Positions 49,466 through 59,387 of a stretch of 64,000 nucleotides of DNA are shown here, one piece after another (the first letter of the stretch is position 1; each line of letters opens with the position of its first letter). Location: positions 1-64,000 of the forward strand of contig CALBSC010000010.1 in the NCBI GenBank assembly GCA_937927685.1, written 5' to 3'. The notes under the pieces were generated by a model. That model ran no database searches. It was not told the DNA's origin and was given only the letters and a program-made list of their open reading frames with translations. The DNA comes from an uncultured Burkholderiales bacterium (GTDB lineage Bacteria > Pseudomonadota > Gammaproteobacteria > Burkholderiales > Burkholderiaceae_C). The position numbers and the translations under genes are program-made.

Positions 49466-50812
49466 ATGCACGCCACCCTCATCGACAACCGCTTTCTGGG
49501 CAGCCTGTTTTCAACCGACGCGATGCGTCAGGTCTGGGCCGACACTGCCACGCTGGCGCGCTATGTGGACACGGAAGTGGCCCTGGCGGTAGCCGAGGGG
49601 CGGCTGGGGCTGATTCCCCGCGAGGCGGCAGACGCCATCGCGGCCGGTGCGCACGGGGTTGCGCTGGACATGGCACGACTGCAGCGTGAAACGCACAACG
49701 TGGGCTACCCGATCCTGCCGCTGGTGCACCAGGTGGCAGAAGGGCTGGGGGATGCAGGCAAGTATCTGCACTGGGGCGCCACCACGCAAGACATCATGGA
49801 CACCGCGCTGGTGTTGCAGATCCGTCAAGGCCTGGAGTTGCTGGAGCACGACCTGCGTGCCGTCTCGGCGCAACTGCGTCGATTGAGTCAAGAGTACCGC
49901 GATACACCCATGGCCGGGCGCACCCATTTGCAACATGCCTTGCCCACGACCTTCGGGTTGAAGTGCGCCATCTGGCTCGGCATGGTGGAGCGCAACCTGG
50001 AGCGCCTGCACGAGCTGCGTCCGCGCGTGCTGGTGGGGCAGTTCGCCGGTGCCGGCGGAACGCTCGCCTCGCTGGGCGATCGTGGGCTGGCGGTGCAGGC
50101 CGCCATGATGCAGGAACTGAAACTGGGTGTGCCGGCCACCCCCTGGCACACCGCCCGCGACAGCCTGGCCGAAACCGTGCAATGGCTGGGACTGGTGACC
50201 ATGTCGCTGGGCAAGATGGCGTTCGATGTGTCCCTGATGATGGCCAATGAATTCAGCGAAGTGTTCGAACCGTTTGTCCCCGGCCGCGGTGCGTCGAGCA
50301 CCATGCCGCAAAAGCGCAATCCCATCAGTTGCGAGGTCATGATCGGTGCCGCCAAAACCGTGCGCCACCTGGCCGGTCTGGCCCTGGATGGGGCGGTGCA
50401 GGACTTTGAACGCGCCACCGGGCCGTGGCAGGCCGAGTGGGTGGCCATTCCCGAAGCCTTCCTGCACACCGCCGGTGCGGTCTCGCAAGCGGTGTTCATG
50501 CTCAGTGGTCTGGAGGTGGACACGGTGCGCATGAAACACAACCTCGACTCCACCGGGGGCCTGATCGTCGCGGAAGCCGTGATGATGGGGCTGGCACCCA
50601 TTCTGGGTCGCAACGAGGCACACGATGTGGTCTACGCCGCCTGCCGCACCGCACTCACCGACAAGCGCACCCTGGCCGACGTGCTCAAGGCCATGCCCGA
50701 GGTGACCGGTCTGGTCAGTGCGGCACAGATTGATCACTTCTGCGACCCCATCAACTACCTCGGCACCGCGCCGCAGATGGTGGACCAAGCGCTCGCCCTG
50801 CCGGCGCACTGA
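49466..50812 (+). CDS. Lyase of the adenylosuccinase/3-carboxymuconate cycloisomerase family (PcaB-like)
   Basis: A 448-residue fumarase-superfamily enzyme. The signature is GASSTMPQKRNPISCEVM (about 272-289), with GRTHLQHALPTTFG supplying the catalytic His region and HWGATTQDIMDT the other. Overall it resembles PcaB, which lactonises 3-carboxy-cis,cis-muconate, more than PurB, because no purine genes are nearby and the C-terminus is short. The exact substrate is undetermined. It begins 26 bases after AAGTCTTTCC and its stop is 11 bases before a DUF423 gene, so the two are probably co-transcribed. Confidence 0.8.
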   Translation: MHATLIDNRFLGSLFSTDAMRQVWADTATLARYVDTEVALAVAEGRLGLIPREAADAIAAGAHGVALDMARLQRETHNVGYPILPLVHQVAEGLGDAGKYLHWGATTQDIMDTALVLQIRQGLELLEHDLRAVSAQLRRLSQEYRDTPMAGRTHLQHALPTTFGLKCAIWLGMVERNLERLHELRPRVLVGQFAGAGGTLASLGDRGLAVQAAMMQELKLGVPATPWHTARDSLAETVQWLGLVTMSLGKMAFDVSLMMANEFSEVFEPFVPGRGASSTMPQKRNPISCEVMIGAAKTVRHLAGLALDGAVQDFERATGPWQAEWVAIPEAFLHTAGAVSQAVFMLSGLEVDTVRMKHNLDSTGGLIVAEAVMMGLAPILGRNEAHDVVYAACRTALTDKRTLADVLKAMPEVTGLVSAAQIDHFCDPINYLGTAPQMVDQALALPAH

Positions 50813-50823
50813 CCAGGAGAGGC

Positions 50824-51225
50824 ATGATGTTCGTTGACGTGTCACCGATGTCCCTGCAGTCCCGCTGCTTCATGGCGCTGGGCGCGCTCTCGGCCGCCTT
50901 GTCGGTGGCGTTGTCCGCAGCGGCCGCCCATGTGCCCGCCTTGCAGCAAGCGGGTCCGTCATTCGCCGCGTCGCTGGACCAGCAGCAGTTGCACGCGCTG
51001 GGGCTGGTGCTGGTGGGGGTGTTGCTGGCGCGACGCCACAACGGGTGGCTGGTGGCGTCGGGCTGGCTCATGGTGGCCGGCCTGTTGTTGTTCTGCCTGA
51101 ATATCGACGCCAGAATTCTGTGGGGCGTTGAGGGCGCGCGGGCCCTGGTGCCCTGGGGGGGCAGCGCGTTCATCGTGGCCTGGCTGGCGCTGGCCGTGGG
51201 CGTGCTCACAACGAAACGGGTCTGA
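50824..51225 (+). CDS. DUF423-like small membrane protein
   Basis: A 133-residue protein with four predicted helices (MALGALSAALSVALSAAAAH, LHALGLVLVGVLLA, WLMVAGLLLFCLN, FIVAWLALAVGVL). It resembles the DUF423/YgdD family of inner-membrane proteins of unknown function. ATG 50824 has GGAGAGG upstream. A start at the next in-frame ATG, eight codons later, is also possible. Confidence 0.72.
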   Translation: MMFVDVSPMSLQSRCFMALGALSAALSVALSAAAAHVPALQQAGPSFAASLDQQQLHALGLVLVGVLLARRHNGWLVASGWLMVAGLLLFCLNIDARILWGVEGARALVPWGGSAFIVAWLALAVGVLTTKRV

Positions 51226-51307
51226 CGCTGTGGGCGTCAGACCCGCTGGAGAGGTGTCAGGCACTCAGGCCTAGAGCACAGCCCTGGAGCTGCTACAGGC
51301 GCCTTGA

Positions 51308-52747
51308 TCAGGCGTTGAGGATCGCCACGGAACGCGTGTTCAGGTAGGCGTCCAGGGCCTCGGGGCCGCCTTCCGAGCCATAACCCGATTCCTTGATACC
51401 GCCAAAGGGCATCTCGGCGCTGGGCATGGCCGGCATGTTGATCCACAGCATGCCCACTTCCACCTTGCGGGTCAGCAAGTCGGCATTCTTGAGTGAGCGG
51501 GTGAAGGCGTAGCCCGCCAGTCCGAAGGACAGGCGGTTGGCCTCGGTGATGGCTTCATCGATGGTGTTGAACTGGCGGATAGCCGCCACCGGGCCAAAGG
51601 GCTCGTCATTGAAGATGCGCGCGTCCAGCGGCACATTGGCTAGCACGGTGGGCGCCCAGAAGTTGCCGGTGTCGCCCTTGCGTTGACCCCCGGCCACCAC
51701 CTGCGCACCACGGCGCACGGCGTCTTCCATGAACTCGGTCATGGCGGTGATGCGACGCGGGTTGGCCAGCGGCCCCATCTGCGTGCCCTCTGCCATGCCG
51801 TCGCCCACTTTCAGGCCGTCAGCCAGTTGGCCCATGGCCTTGACGAATTCGCCGTGAACGCTCTCGTGCACCAGGAAGCGGGTGGGGGAGATGCACACCT
51901 GGCCGGCATTGCGGAATTTGGCGCCACCAATCGACTTGACCGCTTGCGCCACATCGGCGTCTTCACAAATGATCACCGGGGCGTGGCCGCCCAGTTCCAT
52001 GGTGACGCGCTTCATGTGCTGACCGGCCATCGCGGCCAGTTGCTTGCCCACGGGGGTGGAGCCGGTGAAGGTGATCTTGCGGATGATGGGGTGGGGGATC
52101 AGGTAGCTGGAAATGTCCGCCGGGTTGCCATACACCAGGCCCAGCACGCCTTCGGGCAAACCGGCGTCGGCAAAGGCCTGGATCAGGGCGGCGGGGCTCG
52201 CCGGGGTTTCTTCCGGGCCCTTGACCAGCATGGAGCAGCCAGCGGCAAGTGCCGCGCCGACTTTGCGCACCACCTGGTTGATGGGGAAGTTCCAGGGCGT
52301 GAACGCTGCCACCGGACCCACTGGGTCTTTCAACACCATCTGGCGGATGGCGAGGTTGCCGCGCGAGGGCACCAGTCGGCCGTAGGTGCGTGAGCCTTCT
52401 TCGGCAAACCAGTCGATGATGTCGGCACCGGCCATCACCTCGATCTTGGCTTCACCCACCGGCTTGCCCTGCTCCTGTGTCATCAGTGCGGCAATCTGGG
52501 GGGCGCGCTCGCGCAGCAGCACAGCGGCCTTGCGCATGATCTTGCCGCGCTCCTGCGCGGTCATGTTGCGCCAGGTGTCAAAGCCCTTTTGTGCGGCGGC
52601 CAGGGCGGCGTCGAGATCCGCATGGCTGGCATGCGCCACGCGCCCAATTTCTTTGCCAGTGGCCGGGTTGACCACGGACAGGGTCTTGCCTTCGGCGGCG
52701 TCTTGCCAGTGGCCGTTGATGAACAGTTGGGTGTTGGGATACGTCAT
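51308..52747 (-). CDS. NAD(P)-dependent aldehyde dehydrogenase, succinate-semialdehyde type
   Basis: A 479-residue aldehyde dehydrogenase. PWNFPINQ is the oxyanion region (Asn), MELGGHAP carries the general-base Glu, and [14 protein letters not shown] the nucleophilic Cys. It is closest by pattern to succinate-semialdehyde or alpha-ketoglutarate-semialdehyde dehydrogenases. The start ATG 52747 follows AGGAAATTT; a longer reading to 52825 runs into the preceding gene. It is the last gene of a leftward six-gene operon. Confidence 0.85.
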   Translation of the reverse strand: MTYPNTQLFINGHWQDAAEGKTLSVVNPATGKEIGRVAHASHADLDAALAAAQKGFDTWRNMTAQERGKIMRKAAVLLRERAPQIAALMTQEQGKPVGEAKIEVMAGADIIDWFAEEGSRTYGRLVPSRGNLAIRQMVLKDPVGPVAAFTPWNFPINQVVRKVGAALAAGCSMLVKGPEETPASPAALIQAFADAGLPEGVLGLVYGNPADISSYLIPHPIIRKITFTGSTPVGKQLAAMAGQHMKRVTMELGGHAPVIICEDADVAQAVKSIGGAKFRNAGQVCISPTRFLVHESVHGEFVKAMGQLADGLKVGDGMAEGTQMGPLANPRRITAMTEFMEDAVRRGAQVVAGGQRKGDTGNFWAPTVLANVPLDARIFNDEPFGPVAAIRQFNTIDEAITEANRLSFGLAGYAFTRSLKNADLLTRKVEVGMLWINMPAMPSAEMPFGGIKESGYGSEGGPEALDAYLNTRSVAILNA

Positions 52748-52785
52748 GGAAATTTCCTGAGAAAACGGGGAGTCAATCTGTGTAG

Positions 52786-53688
52786 TCAAGCGTTGCGCTT
52801 GATCCATTCTAGAGCCCTCGACCAACCGTCCGCGGCCGGCTTTTCGCGGTAACTGGGGCGGTAGTCGGCGTGGAAGGCATGGGGTGCTTCAGGGTAGAGC
52901 ACAAACTGGGAGGTCTTGGCGGCCGCATTGCCCTGCGACGCGGCCTGCGCCAGCGCGAGTTTCATGCGCTCCACCGAGGCCACCGGGATGCCGGTGTCCG
53001 CCTCGCCATACAAGCCCAGCACGGGAGCCTTGAGTTGCGAGACCAGCTCGATCGGGTGCCGCGGCGTGGTGGCGGTGCTTTGGCCTTCCAGGCGACCATA
53101 CCAGGCCACGCCCGCTTTGATCCGGGGGTTGTGCATGCAGTACAGCCAGGTGATGCGCCCGCCCCAGCAAAAGCCGGTGATGGCCGTGCGGTCCACGTTG
53201 CCGCCGTGTTGTCCCGCCCATTGCAGCGTGGCGTCCAGATCGTTCATGACCTGGGCATCGGGCACCTTGGAGATGATGTCGGCCTGCAGTTTGGCGATCT
53301 CGCCATACGCACTCGGGTCGCCTTGCCGCACAAACAACTCGGGCGCAATGGCCAGGTACCCTTGCTGCGCGAACCGACGAGTCACGTCCGCAATGTATTC
53401 GTGCACGCCAAAAATTTCCGAGATCACCAACACCACGGGCAACTGCGTTTTGCCGGCCGGCGCGGACCGGTAAGCGGGCATCTTGAAGCCCTGCACATCG
53501 ATCATCACTTCGCCTTCCACCAGGCCGGCCCGCGAGGTGTTGATCGCGGTCTGCGCCATCAGCGGCAGTGCGGCCGCCGCGTAGCCCACACCGAGTGCGG
53601 ATTGCAAGGCCAGGCGGCGTGTGGTGCGGCCATGCGGGGCGTTGCTGTCGAGCAGCGCGTGGGTATCCTGAATCCATTGGGGTGTCAT
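52786..53688 (-). CDS. Dienelactone hydrolase family protein, exported
   Basis: A 300-residue alpha/beta hydrolase. An N-terminal twin-arginine-like signal ([20 protein letters not shown]) ends at LMAQ. Catalytic Cys lies in GFCWGGR, Asp in YGEADTGIP and His in [11 protein letters not shown], the Cys-Asp-His set of dienelactone hydrolases. Most such enzymes act in ring-cleavage pathways on lactones, but exported members are poorly characterised. It is downstream of the ModA-like receptor gene by 36 bases. Confidence 0.85.
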   Translation of the reverse strand: MTPQWIQDTHALLDSNAPHGRTTRRLALQSALGVGYAAAALPLMAQTAINTSRAGLVEGEVMIDVQGFKMPAYRSAPAGKTQLPVVLVISEIFGVHEYIADVTRRFAQQGYLAIAPELFVRQGDPSAYGEIAKLQADIISKVPDAQVMNDLDATLQWAGQHGGNVDRTAITGFCWGGRITWLYCMHNPRIKAGVAWYGRLEGQSTATTPRHPIELVSQLKAPVLGLYGEADTGIPVASVERMKLALAQAASQGNAAAKTSQFVLYPEAPHAFHADYRPSYREKPAADGWSRALEWIKRNA

Positions 53689-53724
53689 GCTGAACCTGTG
53701 ATGGGGTGTGATGTGATGAGCGCT

Positions 53725-54468
53725 TCAGCGCTCCATGCCGGCAGCCTGGTACACCTGGATGGCGTCCGGGCTGGTCAAGAACTCGGCCAATGTCCTGGCC
53801 GCCGGGGCCTGTGCACTGCCGGCGAAGAGCCCGGCCGAGAACACCGTGAACAACTGGATCTCCGTCGGCAACGGCCCCAGGTACACCGTACCGGGCACGC
53901 CCTGCAACTCGCTGATCATCTGAATGCCCAGTTCGGCCTCGCCCTTGGCCACCAGCTCGGCCACGATGCCGCCAGCCGGTGTGATGGCCTTGGCCTTGAT
54001 TTGCGGCGCAATGCCCAGCTTCTCGGTCACCGAGGCGAAGTACAGACCGCTGGCGCCGGTGGCGGTGTAGGTGACCGACCTGGCCTGTAGCAGGAATTGC
54101 TTGAAGGCCTCGACACTGCTGATATCGGGGCGTGGCGCCCCGGCACGAATGGCCACCCCGATGCCGGAGCGCGCGAGGTCCACCCGGCTGCCGGGCACGA
54201 TGCGTCCTTGTTGCGTCAGCTGATCGATGAGGGGAGCGGTGAGCACCACCAGGTCGGCGGTGTCACCCGCATTGATTTTGCGCAGAATGATGTTTGAGGT
54301 GTCGTAGCTGATCAGCACCTTGTGTCCCGTGTTGCGCTCGAAGACTGGCAACAGTTGCTGGAACATCGCACTGACCCCGGTGGAGGCCATGACTTTGATG
54401 TCGGCGGCCCACGTCCCCACGGTGAAGGTGGCCAGCAGACAGGCGCAGAAAAAACGGATGTGACGCAT
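53725..54468 (-). CDS. ModA-like periplasmic substrate-binding protein
   Basis: A 247-residue exported receptor. Signal peptide MRHIRFFCACLLATFTVGTWA. The mature N-terminus DIKVMASTGVSAMFQQLLPVFE and DLVVLTAPLIDQL are typical of the molybdate-binding-like family. No modBC genes follow, so it may bind an organic anion rather than molybdate. The start ATG 54468 follows GGGAG; the longer frame to 54531 overlaps the next gene. Confidence 0.8.
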   Translation of the reverse strand: MRHIRFFCACLLATFTVGTWAADIKVMASTGVSAMFQQLLPVFERNTGHKVLISYDTSNIILRKINAGDTADLVVLTAPLIDQLTQQGRIVPGSRVDLARSGIGVAIRAGAPRPDISSVEAFKQFLLQARSVTYTATGASGLYFASVTEKLGIAPQIKAKAITPAGGIVAELVAKGEAELGIQMISELQGVPGTVYLGPLPTEIQLFTVFSAGLFAGSAQAPAARTLAEFLTSPDAIQVYQAAGMER

Positions 54469-54482
54469 CAAGAACTCCCGGG

Positions 54483-55538
54483 TCAGGCCACGCACGGCTG
54501 CGCGGCAAATTGAGGCATGACCTGTTCGCAAAACAGATCAAGCGAGCGGCGTGATTCCTCGTAGCTCAGGTCGCCGAAGGCAAAGCGCGTCAGCACATAG
54601 GTGGCACCGGCTTTCTCCACTTCAGCGTGCAACTGTTCGGTGACTTGCTCGGGCGTGCCCACAATCACCATGCCCCCGGCGGTGGCTTGCGAGAAGTCTT
54701 CCGGGATGGGATAGGACTTCATCGGGTTGCCGTGTGCCCGCCACAGATGCTGCAAGCTGTTGTACCAGTGCGCAAAGCCGCGCTCGCCCAGGGCGTAGGC
54801 CTCTGCATGGGTTTCAGCCACCACGATATGACGGCCCAGACCGAGGAACGGCATGCGCAAATGGCCACCGCCGTGGTGCTGCGACCAGACCTCCCGGTAC
54901 CGGTCGGTGATGTCATGGACCGGGCGCGCAGGGCCATTGCACACAATGTTCACACCGTGTTCGGCAGCCCAGGGGGCGGCCGCTGCCGCAGACAGTCCGT
55001 ACCAGATCGGCGGGTGCGGCTTTTGCACACAGGTGAGTTCCATGGGCACGTTGTCAAACGTGTAATGTGACCCTTGAAAATTGAGGACCGGCGAGGTCAG
55101 GCCTTGCAGGATGACGGCATACGCCTCTTTGTACAACTCGCCCGACTCCTGCGCCTGAACACCAAAATACGACATCTCGTAGGGCGAACTGCCACGTCCC
55201 ACGCCGAGTTCGAGGCGACCCTGGCTCATCTGATCGAGCATGCAGATTTCCTCGATCAATCGAAGCGGGTGCGTCAGGCTCAGGGCGTAGACCAGCGGCC
55301 CGAACCGCAAGCGCTGCGTGCGCTGTGCAACCGCCGCCAGAAAAATGCCGGGCGCACTGGCCATGCCCAGGGGCGTCGAGTGATGTTCAGCGATGTGATA
55401 CGCATGAAACCCCTCACGGTCATACACCTCGGCCAGCTTGAGACGGTTTTCGTAATGCTGAGGTAACGGGACCGAGCCACGGTCAAGGTGGTCAAACACG
55501 CCAAAGGTGAGGGCAGTCGATTCAGGTACACCGCTCAT
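54483..55538 (-). CDS. LLM-class flavin-dependent oxidoreductase (bacterial luciferase-like)
   Basis: A 351-residue TIM-barrel flavoprotein. Landmarks are YHIAEHHSTPLGMASAP, LRLIEEICMLDQMSQGRLELGVGRG and GTPEQVTEQLH, characteristic of bacterial luciferase-like monooxygenases. These use reduced FMN and oxygen on varied substrates. Its ATG overlaps the cupin stop (ATGA), so the two are coupled. The substrate is unknown. Confidence 0.88.
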   Translation of the reverse strand: MSGVPESTALTFGVFDHLDRGSVPLPQHYENRLKLAEVYDREGFHAYHIAEHHSTPLGMASAPGIFLAAVAQRTQRLRFGPLVYALSLTHPLRLIEEICMLDQMSQGRLELGVGRGSSPYEMSYFGVQAQESGELYKEAYAVILQGLTSPVLNFQGSHYTFDNVPMELTCVQKPHPPIWYGLSAAAAAPWAAEHGVNIVCNGPARPVHDITDRYREVWSQHHGGGHLRMPFLGLGRHIVVAETHAEAYALGERGFAHWYNSLQHLWRAHGNPMKSYPIPEDFSQATAGGMVIVGTPEQVTEQLHAEVEKAGATYVLTRFAFGDLSYEESRRSLDLFCEQVMPQFAAQPCVA

Positions 55539-56083
55539 GGTTGTGACTCCAGTGGGTCAATGCCGTCGATCAGCACAAACGCGATGCGACAGACCGAGTC
55601 GGAACGATTCACCCATGCATGGTTGGTGCCTTGCTGAATCAGCACATCACCTTCCTTGAGATGCACTTCCGAGTCGTCCAGCAGCATGTCAATCTCGCCT
55701 TTGAGCACCAGCGCGTAATCCACGCTCTTGGTGCGGTGCATGTAGGCGTGGCGCGCCGCCTTGCCGTCCGCGGAATGGTGGTCAACGCCCATGGATTTCA
55801 GCAGATCGGCCTGGTTCATGGCTTCGGCTTGCGCGGTCACGGGGGGGAAGTCGACGATGCGCAGCACCGAACCGTTGGCTGGGGGCGGAACGCCGATGGT
55901 CCGATCGGCGCGGTCGGTTCGTGTATCCAGGCGGGCCGGGGTTTCGTCAGTCACCCACAGCAGGGTACTGACAAACCCCGCACCGGGACGAATTTTTTTA
56001 TTCGGGGCGATGCCGTCCATTTCGATGATGGCTTTGCCCGAGTCATCATGACCGGTGACGATGCGGCGAATGGCGTGTTCCAT
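55535..56083 (-). CDS. Cupin-domain protein
   Basis: A 182-residue single-cupin protein. The first metal motif region YMHRTKSVDYALVLKGEIDM and the second GDVLIQQGTNHAWVN give His and Glu residues for a metal. The ATG 56083 begins MEHAIRR; a longer reading extends through the upstream gene and is rejected. Such cupins occur beside Bug receptors and flavoenzymes in catabolic operons, with undefined roles. Confidence 0.82.
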   Translation of the reverse strand: MEHAIRRIVTGHDDSGKAIIEMDGIAPNKKIRPGAGFVSTLLWVTDETPARLDTRTDRADRTIGVPPPANGSVLRIVDFPPVTAQAEAMNQADLLKSMGVDHHSADGKAARHAYMHRTKSVDYALVLKGEIDMLLDDSEVHLKEGDVLIQQGTNHAWVNRSDSVCRIAFVLIDGIDPLESQP

Positions 56084-56108
56084 GCGAAGGCTTTCTCTGA
56101 GGTAAGGA

Positions 56109-57104
56109 TCAATCGACGGTGGCGCCTGAAGCCTTGATGGCCGGCGTCCAGCGGCGGTATTCGTTGCGGACAAATTCCTGCATCTCGGCCGGTGACAGGG
56201 CCGGGGTGGGCTCCATCGCGGCCTTGTCCAGCAAGACGGCATAGCCCGGTGTGGCTTGCAGGGTTTTGATCTCGTCGGCAATGGTGTCCACGATGGCAGG
56301 CGGCATGCCTGCAGGCCCCGCAAAGCCAATCCAGCCGGACCAGTCATAGCCCGGCACGGTTTCCGCAATGGGGGGCACCGACGCCATCAGCACCGTGCGC
56401 TTGGCCATCGACGTGCCCATGGCAAACAGTTTGCCGCTCTTGATGTTGGGGATGGCGAGCGTGCCATCGAGGAAAGCCATGTCCACCTGACCCGACAGCA
56501 AGTCGGTCATGGAACTGTTGCTGCCTTTGTACGGCACGTGGGTGATCTCCAGGTTCAATTGCTTTTTCAGCAATTCCATGAAGATGTGATGGGGAGAACC
56601 GGTACCCGAGGAGGCATAGCTGTATTTGCCAGGCGATTTGCGCACCACCTCAATCCACTCTTTCATGTTGCGCGCAGGAAATGAAGGATGAACACTCAAA
56701 AAGAAATTGGTGGCGCCCAGTCGCGCAATGGGGGTGAGGTCCTTCAACGGGTCGATGCCGGGCTTGGACATCAGTTGCGGACCCAGACTCATGGTGGTCA
56801 CCGTGGGCACCATCAGGGTATAGCCATCTGGCGGTGCAGCGGCCACCAGTTTGGCGCCCAGCAGCGTGCTGGCGCCAGCCTTGTTGTCGATCACCACCGG
56901 TTGTTTGAGCGACGCCTGCAGGCTGTCGGCAATGGAGCGACCCAGCACATCGACCAGCGAGCCCGGCGGAAACGGCACCACCAGCTTGATGGGTCGGTTG
57001 GGGTACTGGCGTGGCGCCTCTTGGGCCTGAGCAGACCAGGGCGTCAACCAGGTCAGCGCACAGGCCAGCAAACCGGCCTGCAACCAGGTCGCCCAAGCCT
57101 TCAT
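56109..57104 (-). CDS. Bug-family (TctC) solute-binding protein 1
   Basis: A 331-residue periplasmic receptor. The signal peptide ends near WSAQA. The family signature runs YPNRPIKLVVPFPPGSLVDVLGR, then NKAGASTLLGAKLVA and HVPYKGSNSSMTDLLSGQVDMAF. Bug proteins bind carboxylates or amides. It is first in the leftward operon with the cupin gene 25 bases later. No tctAB permease genes are in view. ATG 57104 is used; a further in-frame start at 57155 is possible. Confidence 0.88.
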   Translation of the reverse strand: MKAWATWLQAGLLACALTWLTPWSAQAQEAPRQYPNRPIKLVVPFPPGSLVDVLGRSIADSLQASLKQPVVIDNKAGASTLLGAKLVAAAPPDGYTLMVPTVTTMSLGPQLMSKPGIDPLKDLTPIARLGATNFFLSVHPSFPARNMKEWIEVVRKSPGKYSYASSGTGSPHHIFMELLKKQLNLEITHVPYKGSNSSMTDLLSGQVDMAFLDGTLAIPNIKSGKLFAMGTSMAKRTVLMASVPPIAETVPGYDWSGWIGFAGPAGMPPAIVDTIADEIKTLQATPGYAVLLDKAAMEPTPALSPAEMQEFVRNEYRRWTPAIKASGATVD

Positions 57105-57267
57105 GTGAATTCTCGGGGGGCTAAAAAATGTCATGTCTGGATGAAGTGTTGTCATGCTGCAGGGCGGATGAGCGCGGTGGCAAGAATCTAGCGATGCCCC
57201 TGCTCACTGTCAACACGAACCGGCTTGTTTCATAATCCGCCCGTTACCTAAGAGACAGGGAGCGTTT

Positions 57268-58209
57268 GTGACAACTCAGCAGAAACCCCGAGTGGGCATC
57301 ATCGGACTGGGCATCATGGGGGGCATCATGGGTGAAACCCTGCTGCGCCAAGGCTATGACGTCGTGGGCCACGACATTGTGCCGGCCTGCCGTGCACGCT
57401 TGCGAAAAGCCGGTGGCGTGGTGGCTGCGTCGGGCGCGCAGGTGGCGCAACAGTGCGATGTGCTCATCATTTCGCTGGCGAGTTCCCAGGCGCTGGCCTC
57501 GGTGGTGGCGGATTTGGCGACCGTCCCGCATGGGGGCACACCGCAAATCGTGATCGAAACCAGCACCCTGCCGGTGGCAGACAAGGAGCGCGCCGCCCAA
57601 GCCTTGAAGCAGCAGCGACGCAACATGCTGGACTGCCCCATCAGTGGCACGGCGGCCCGCATGAAAGACCGGGCCTGGACCATTTATGTGAGCGGCCCCA
57701 AGCGTGCCTGTCAGCAAGTGGCACCGATCTTTCAGGCGTTCACCGACATGGCGCCCTACATTGGTCCGCTCGGTGCGGGCACCAAACTCAAGTTTGCGGC
57801 CAACCACCTGGTGGCCATCTACAACGTGGCGTATGCCGAGTCGGTCAACCTGTGTCGCAAGATGGGTCTGGATCCGGCCATGGTGCTCAAGCACTTTGGC
57901 AACAGCCCGGTGTTGGGCACTGGGGTGATGCGCCTCAGAATGCCCTTCATGATTGACCGGCAGTATTCGCCGCCCACCATGAAGGTGGAGGTGTGGCAAA
58001 AGGACATGCAGGTGATTGGCGACATGGCCAAATCGGTGGACTGTCCCACGCCCCTGTTTCAAGCCACCGCGTCGATTTACACCGCGGCCATGGCCATGGG
58101 GCTCGCCCAGGAAGACACGGCGTCCACGGCCGAGGTGCTGGCGCAACTGTCCGGCGTCAAAGCCGCCTCACCCAGGCGGCCGCGCGGGGCGTCCAAGCGA
58201 TCGGCCTGA
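57268..58209 (+). CDS. Beta-hydroxyacid dehydrogenase family oxidoreductase
   Basis: A 313-residue NAD(P)-dependent enzyme. Rossmann motif GIIGLGIMGGIMGE (10-23), substrate-binding DCPISGTAARMKDR, and catalytic Lys in GAGTKLKFAANHLV match 3-hydroxyisobutyrate and related dehydrogenases. It starts with GTG 57268 after GGGAG. It is divergent from the Bug-cupin operon and may act in the same pathway. Confidence 0.87.
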   Translation: MTTQQKPRVGIIGLGIMGGIMGETLLRQGYDVVGHDIVPACRARLRKAGGVVAASGAQVAQQCDVLIISLASSQALASVVADLATVPHGGTPQIVIETSTLPVADKERAAQALKQQRRNMLDCPISGTAARMKDRAWTIYVSGPKRACQQVAPIFQAFTDMAPYIGPLGAGTKLKFAANHLVAIYNVAYAESVNLCRKMGLDPAMVLKHFGNSPVLGTGVMRLRMPFMIDRQYSPPTMKVEVWQKDMQVIGDMAKSVDCPTPLFQATASIYTAAMAMGLAQEDTASTAEVLAQLSGVKAASPRRPRGASKRSA

Positions 58210-58218
58210 ATGCGCACC

Positions 58219-59220
58219 TCAGGGCCGGGCCGCTTGCAACTTCCCGATGTCTGCTTCGAGTTGTCTCAGTTTGCCTTGCAGGGCACTGATCTGTCCGTTG
58301 AGTGCGCCGACGTTGACGAACACCTCGTTTTCGGCCGGGGCATTGAGCACACCGGCGTAGCCCAGCCAGGACGGCTCATACACCTTGACGCGCGAGAAGC
58401 CCAGGTCGCGCAAGATGACGGCCGTCTCGGAGGCGCGCACACCGCTCTGGCAATAGACCACCGTCTCCTTGTTCGGATCGAGCTGGCTGTATAAGGCCCG
58501 CAGGTCGTTTTGCTGCTTGAGGGCCATGCCTTCGCGGTGGCTCACCTGGCGCGATGCCAGCTTGACAGCGGCGGCCGGGTCGACCCAATTGCTTTCATAC
58601 GGGATGCTGATGGCGCCCTGGATATGACCGCCGCGAATGGCACGAATGTCCTCGCCGGAAAATTCCTTGGGCGTGCGGGTGTCCACGATCTGCGCGCCGC
58701 CGGTTCGCACGCGATCGATCACGTCGTGGGTCCACAGCGTGCCCACACGCTCTTGCGAGAGTTGCAGCGTGACCGGCGGGAGCGAGACGGCTTGTTGTGA
58801 CACCGCCTTGCCCGCGGCTTTCCAGGCATCGATGCCCCCGTGGTACACCTTGGCATGGGTGCCACCGTAATACTCGATCATGCGCGCGGCGAAGTAGGCG
58901 TAGGGGTCGCCCTGCGTGGCATAGACAATCACTTCCCGCTTCAGGATGTCGAGCCCGGCGCGACCAAACAACTGGCTGGCCACCGCGGCCGACGGCGGGT
59001 CTTCACGGTTGGGATCGCGAAACACATCACCCACGGCACCAATGTTGATGGCACCAGGCAGATGACCTTGCGCGTAATCGGCCGGGGAGCGGGCATCCCA
59101 CAGCACGGCGCCGCGCGCCACGGCGGGTTCGATGTCCGAGGTGTCCAGTACCAGACCGGCATGGCCGAGTTGGGCCACACAGGCCAGCACCCAGGCGCAG
59201 ACGACAGACCGCAGTTGCAT
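58219..59220 (-). CDS. Exported tandem-rhodanese sulfurtransferase
   Basis: A 333-residue protein with a signal peptide (ending LGHA). Two rhodanese domains follow. The N-terminal one (DARSPADYAQGHLPGAINIG) has VIVYATQGDPYAY where the active-site Cys would be, so it lacks Cys and is probably inactive. The second has VVYCQSGVRASE, an intact Cys loop. A C-terminal coiled coil (ISALQGKLRQLEADIGKLQ) ends the protein. The sulfur acceptor is unknown. Confidence 0.82.
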   Translation of the reverse strand: MQLRSVVCAWVLACVAQLGHAGLVLDTSDIEPAVARGAVLWDARSPADYAQGHLPGAINIGAVGDVFRDPNREDPPSAAVASQLFGRAGLDILKREVIVYATQGDPYAYFAARMIEYYGGTHAKVYHGGIDAWKAAGKAVSQQAVSLPPVTLQLSQERVGTLWTHDVIDRVRTGGAQIVDTRTPKEFSGEDIRAIRGGHIQGAISIPYESNWVDPAAAVKLASRQVSHREGMALKQQNDLRALYSQLDPNKETVVYCQSGVRASETAVILRDLGFSRVKVYEPSWLGYAGVLNAPAENEVFVNVGALNGQISALQGKLRQLEADIGKLQAARP

Positions 59221-59387
59221 GATGAATTGTCCTTGCAAGATATCGAGGAGTGCTATTGTGCCCGCGACCGTTGCGTTGCGCAGTCACCGGGTGTCCAGCA
59301 CGCTGAAGTCGCCCAGGCGGCACGCGTGGGGCGCTTCGGGTCGGTAATATGTGCCACCATCATCACTCACTGCGCAGGAGACCCGCC

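Noticed and set aside
49511..50845. 444-codon open frame opposite the PcaB-like lyase
   Set aside because: Low-complexity His, Gln and Arg composition and full overlap with a gene bearing an intact catalytic signature.
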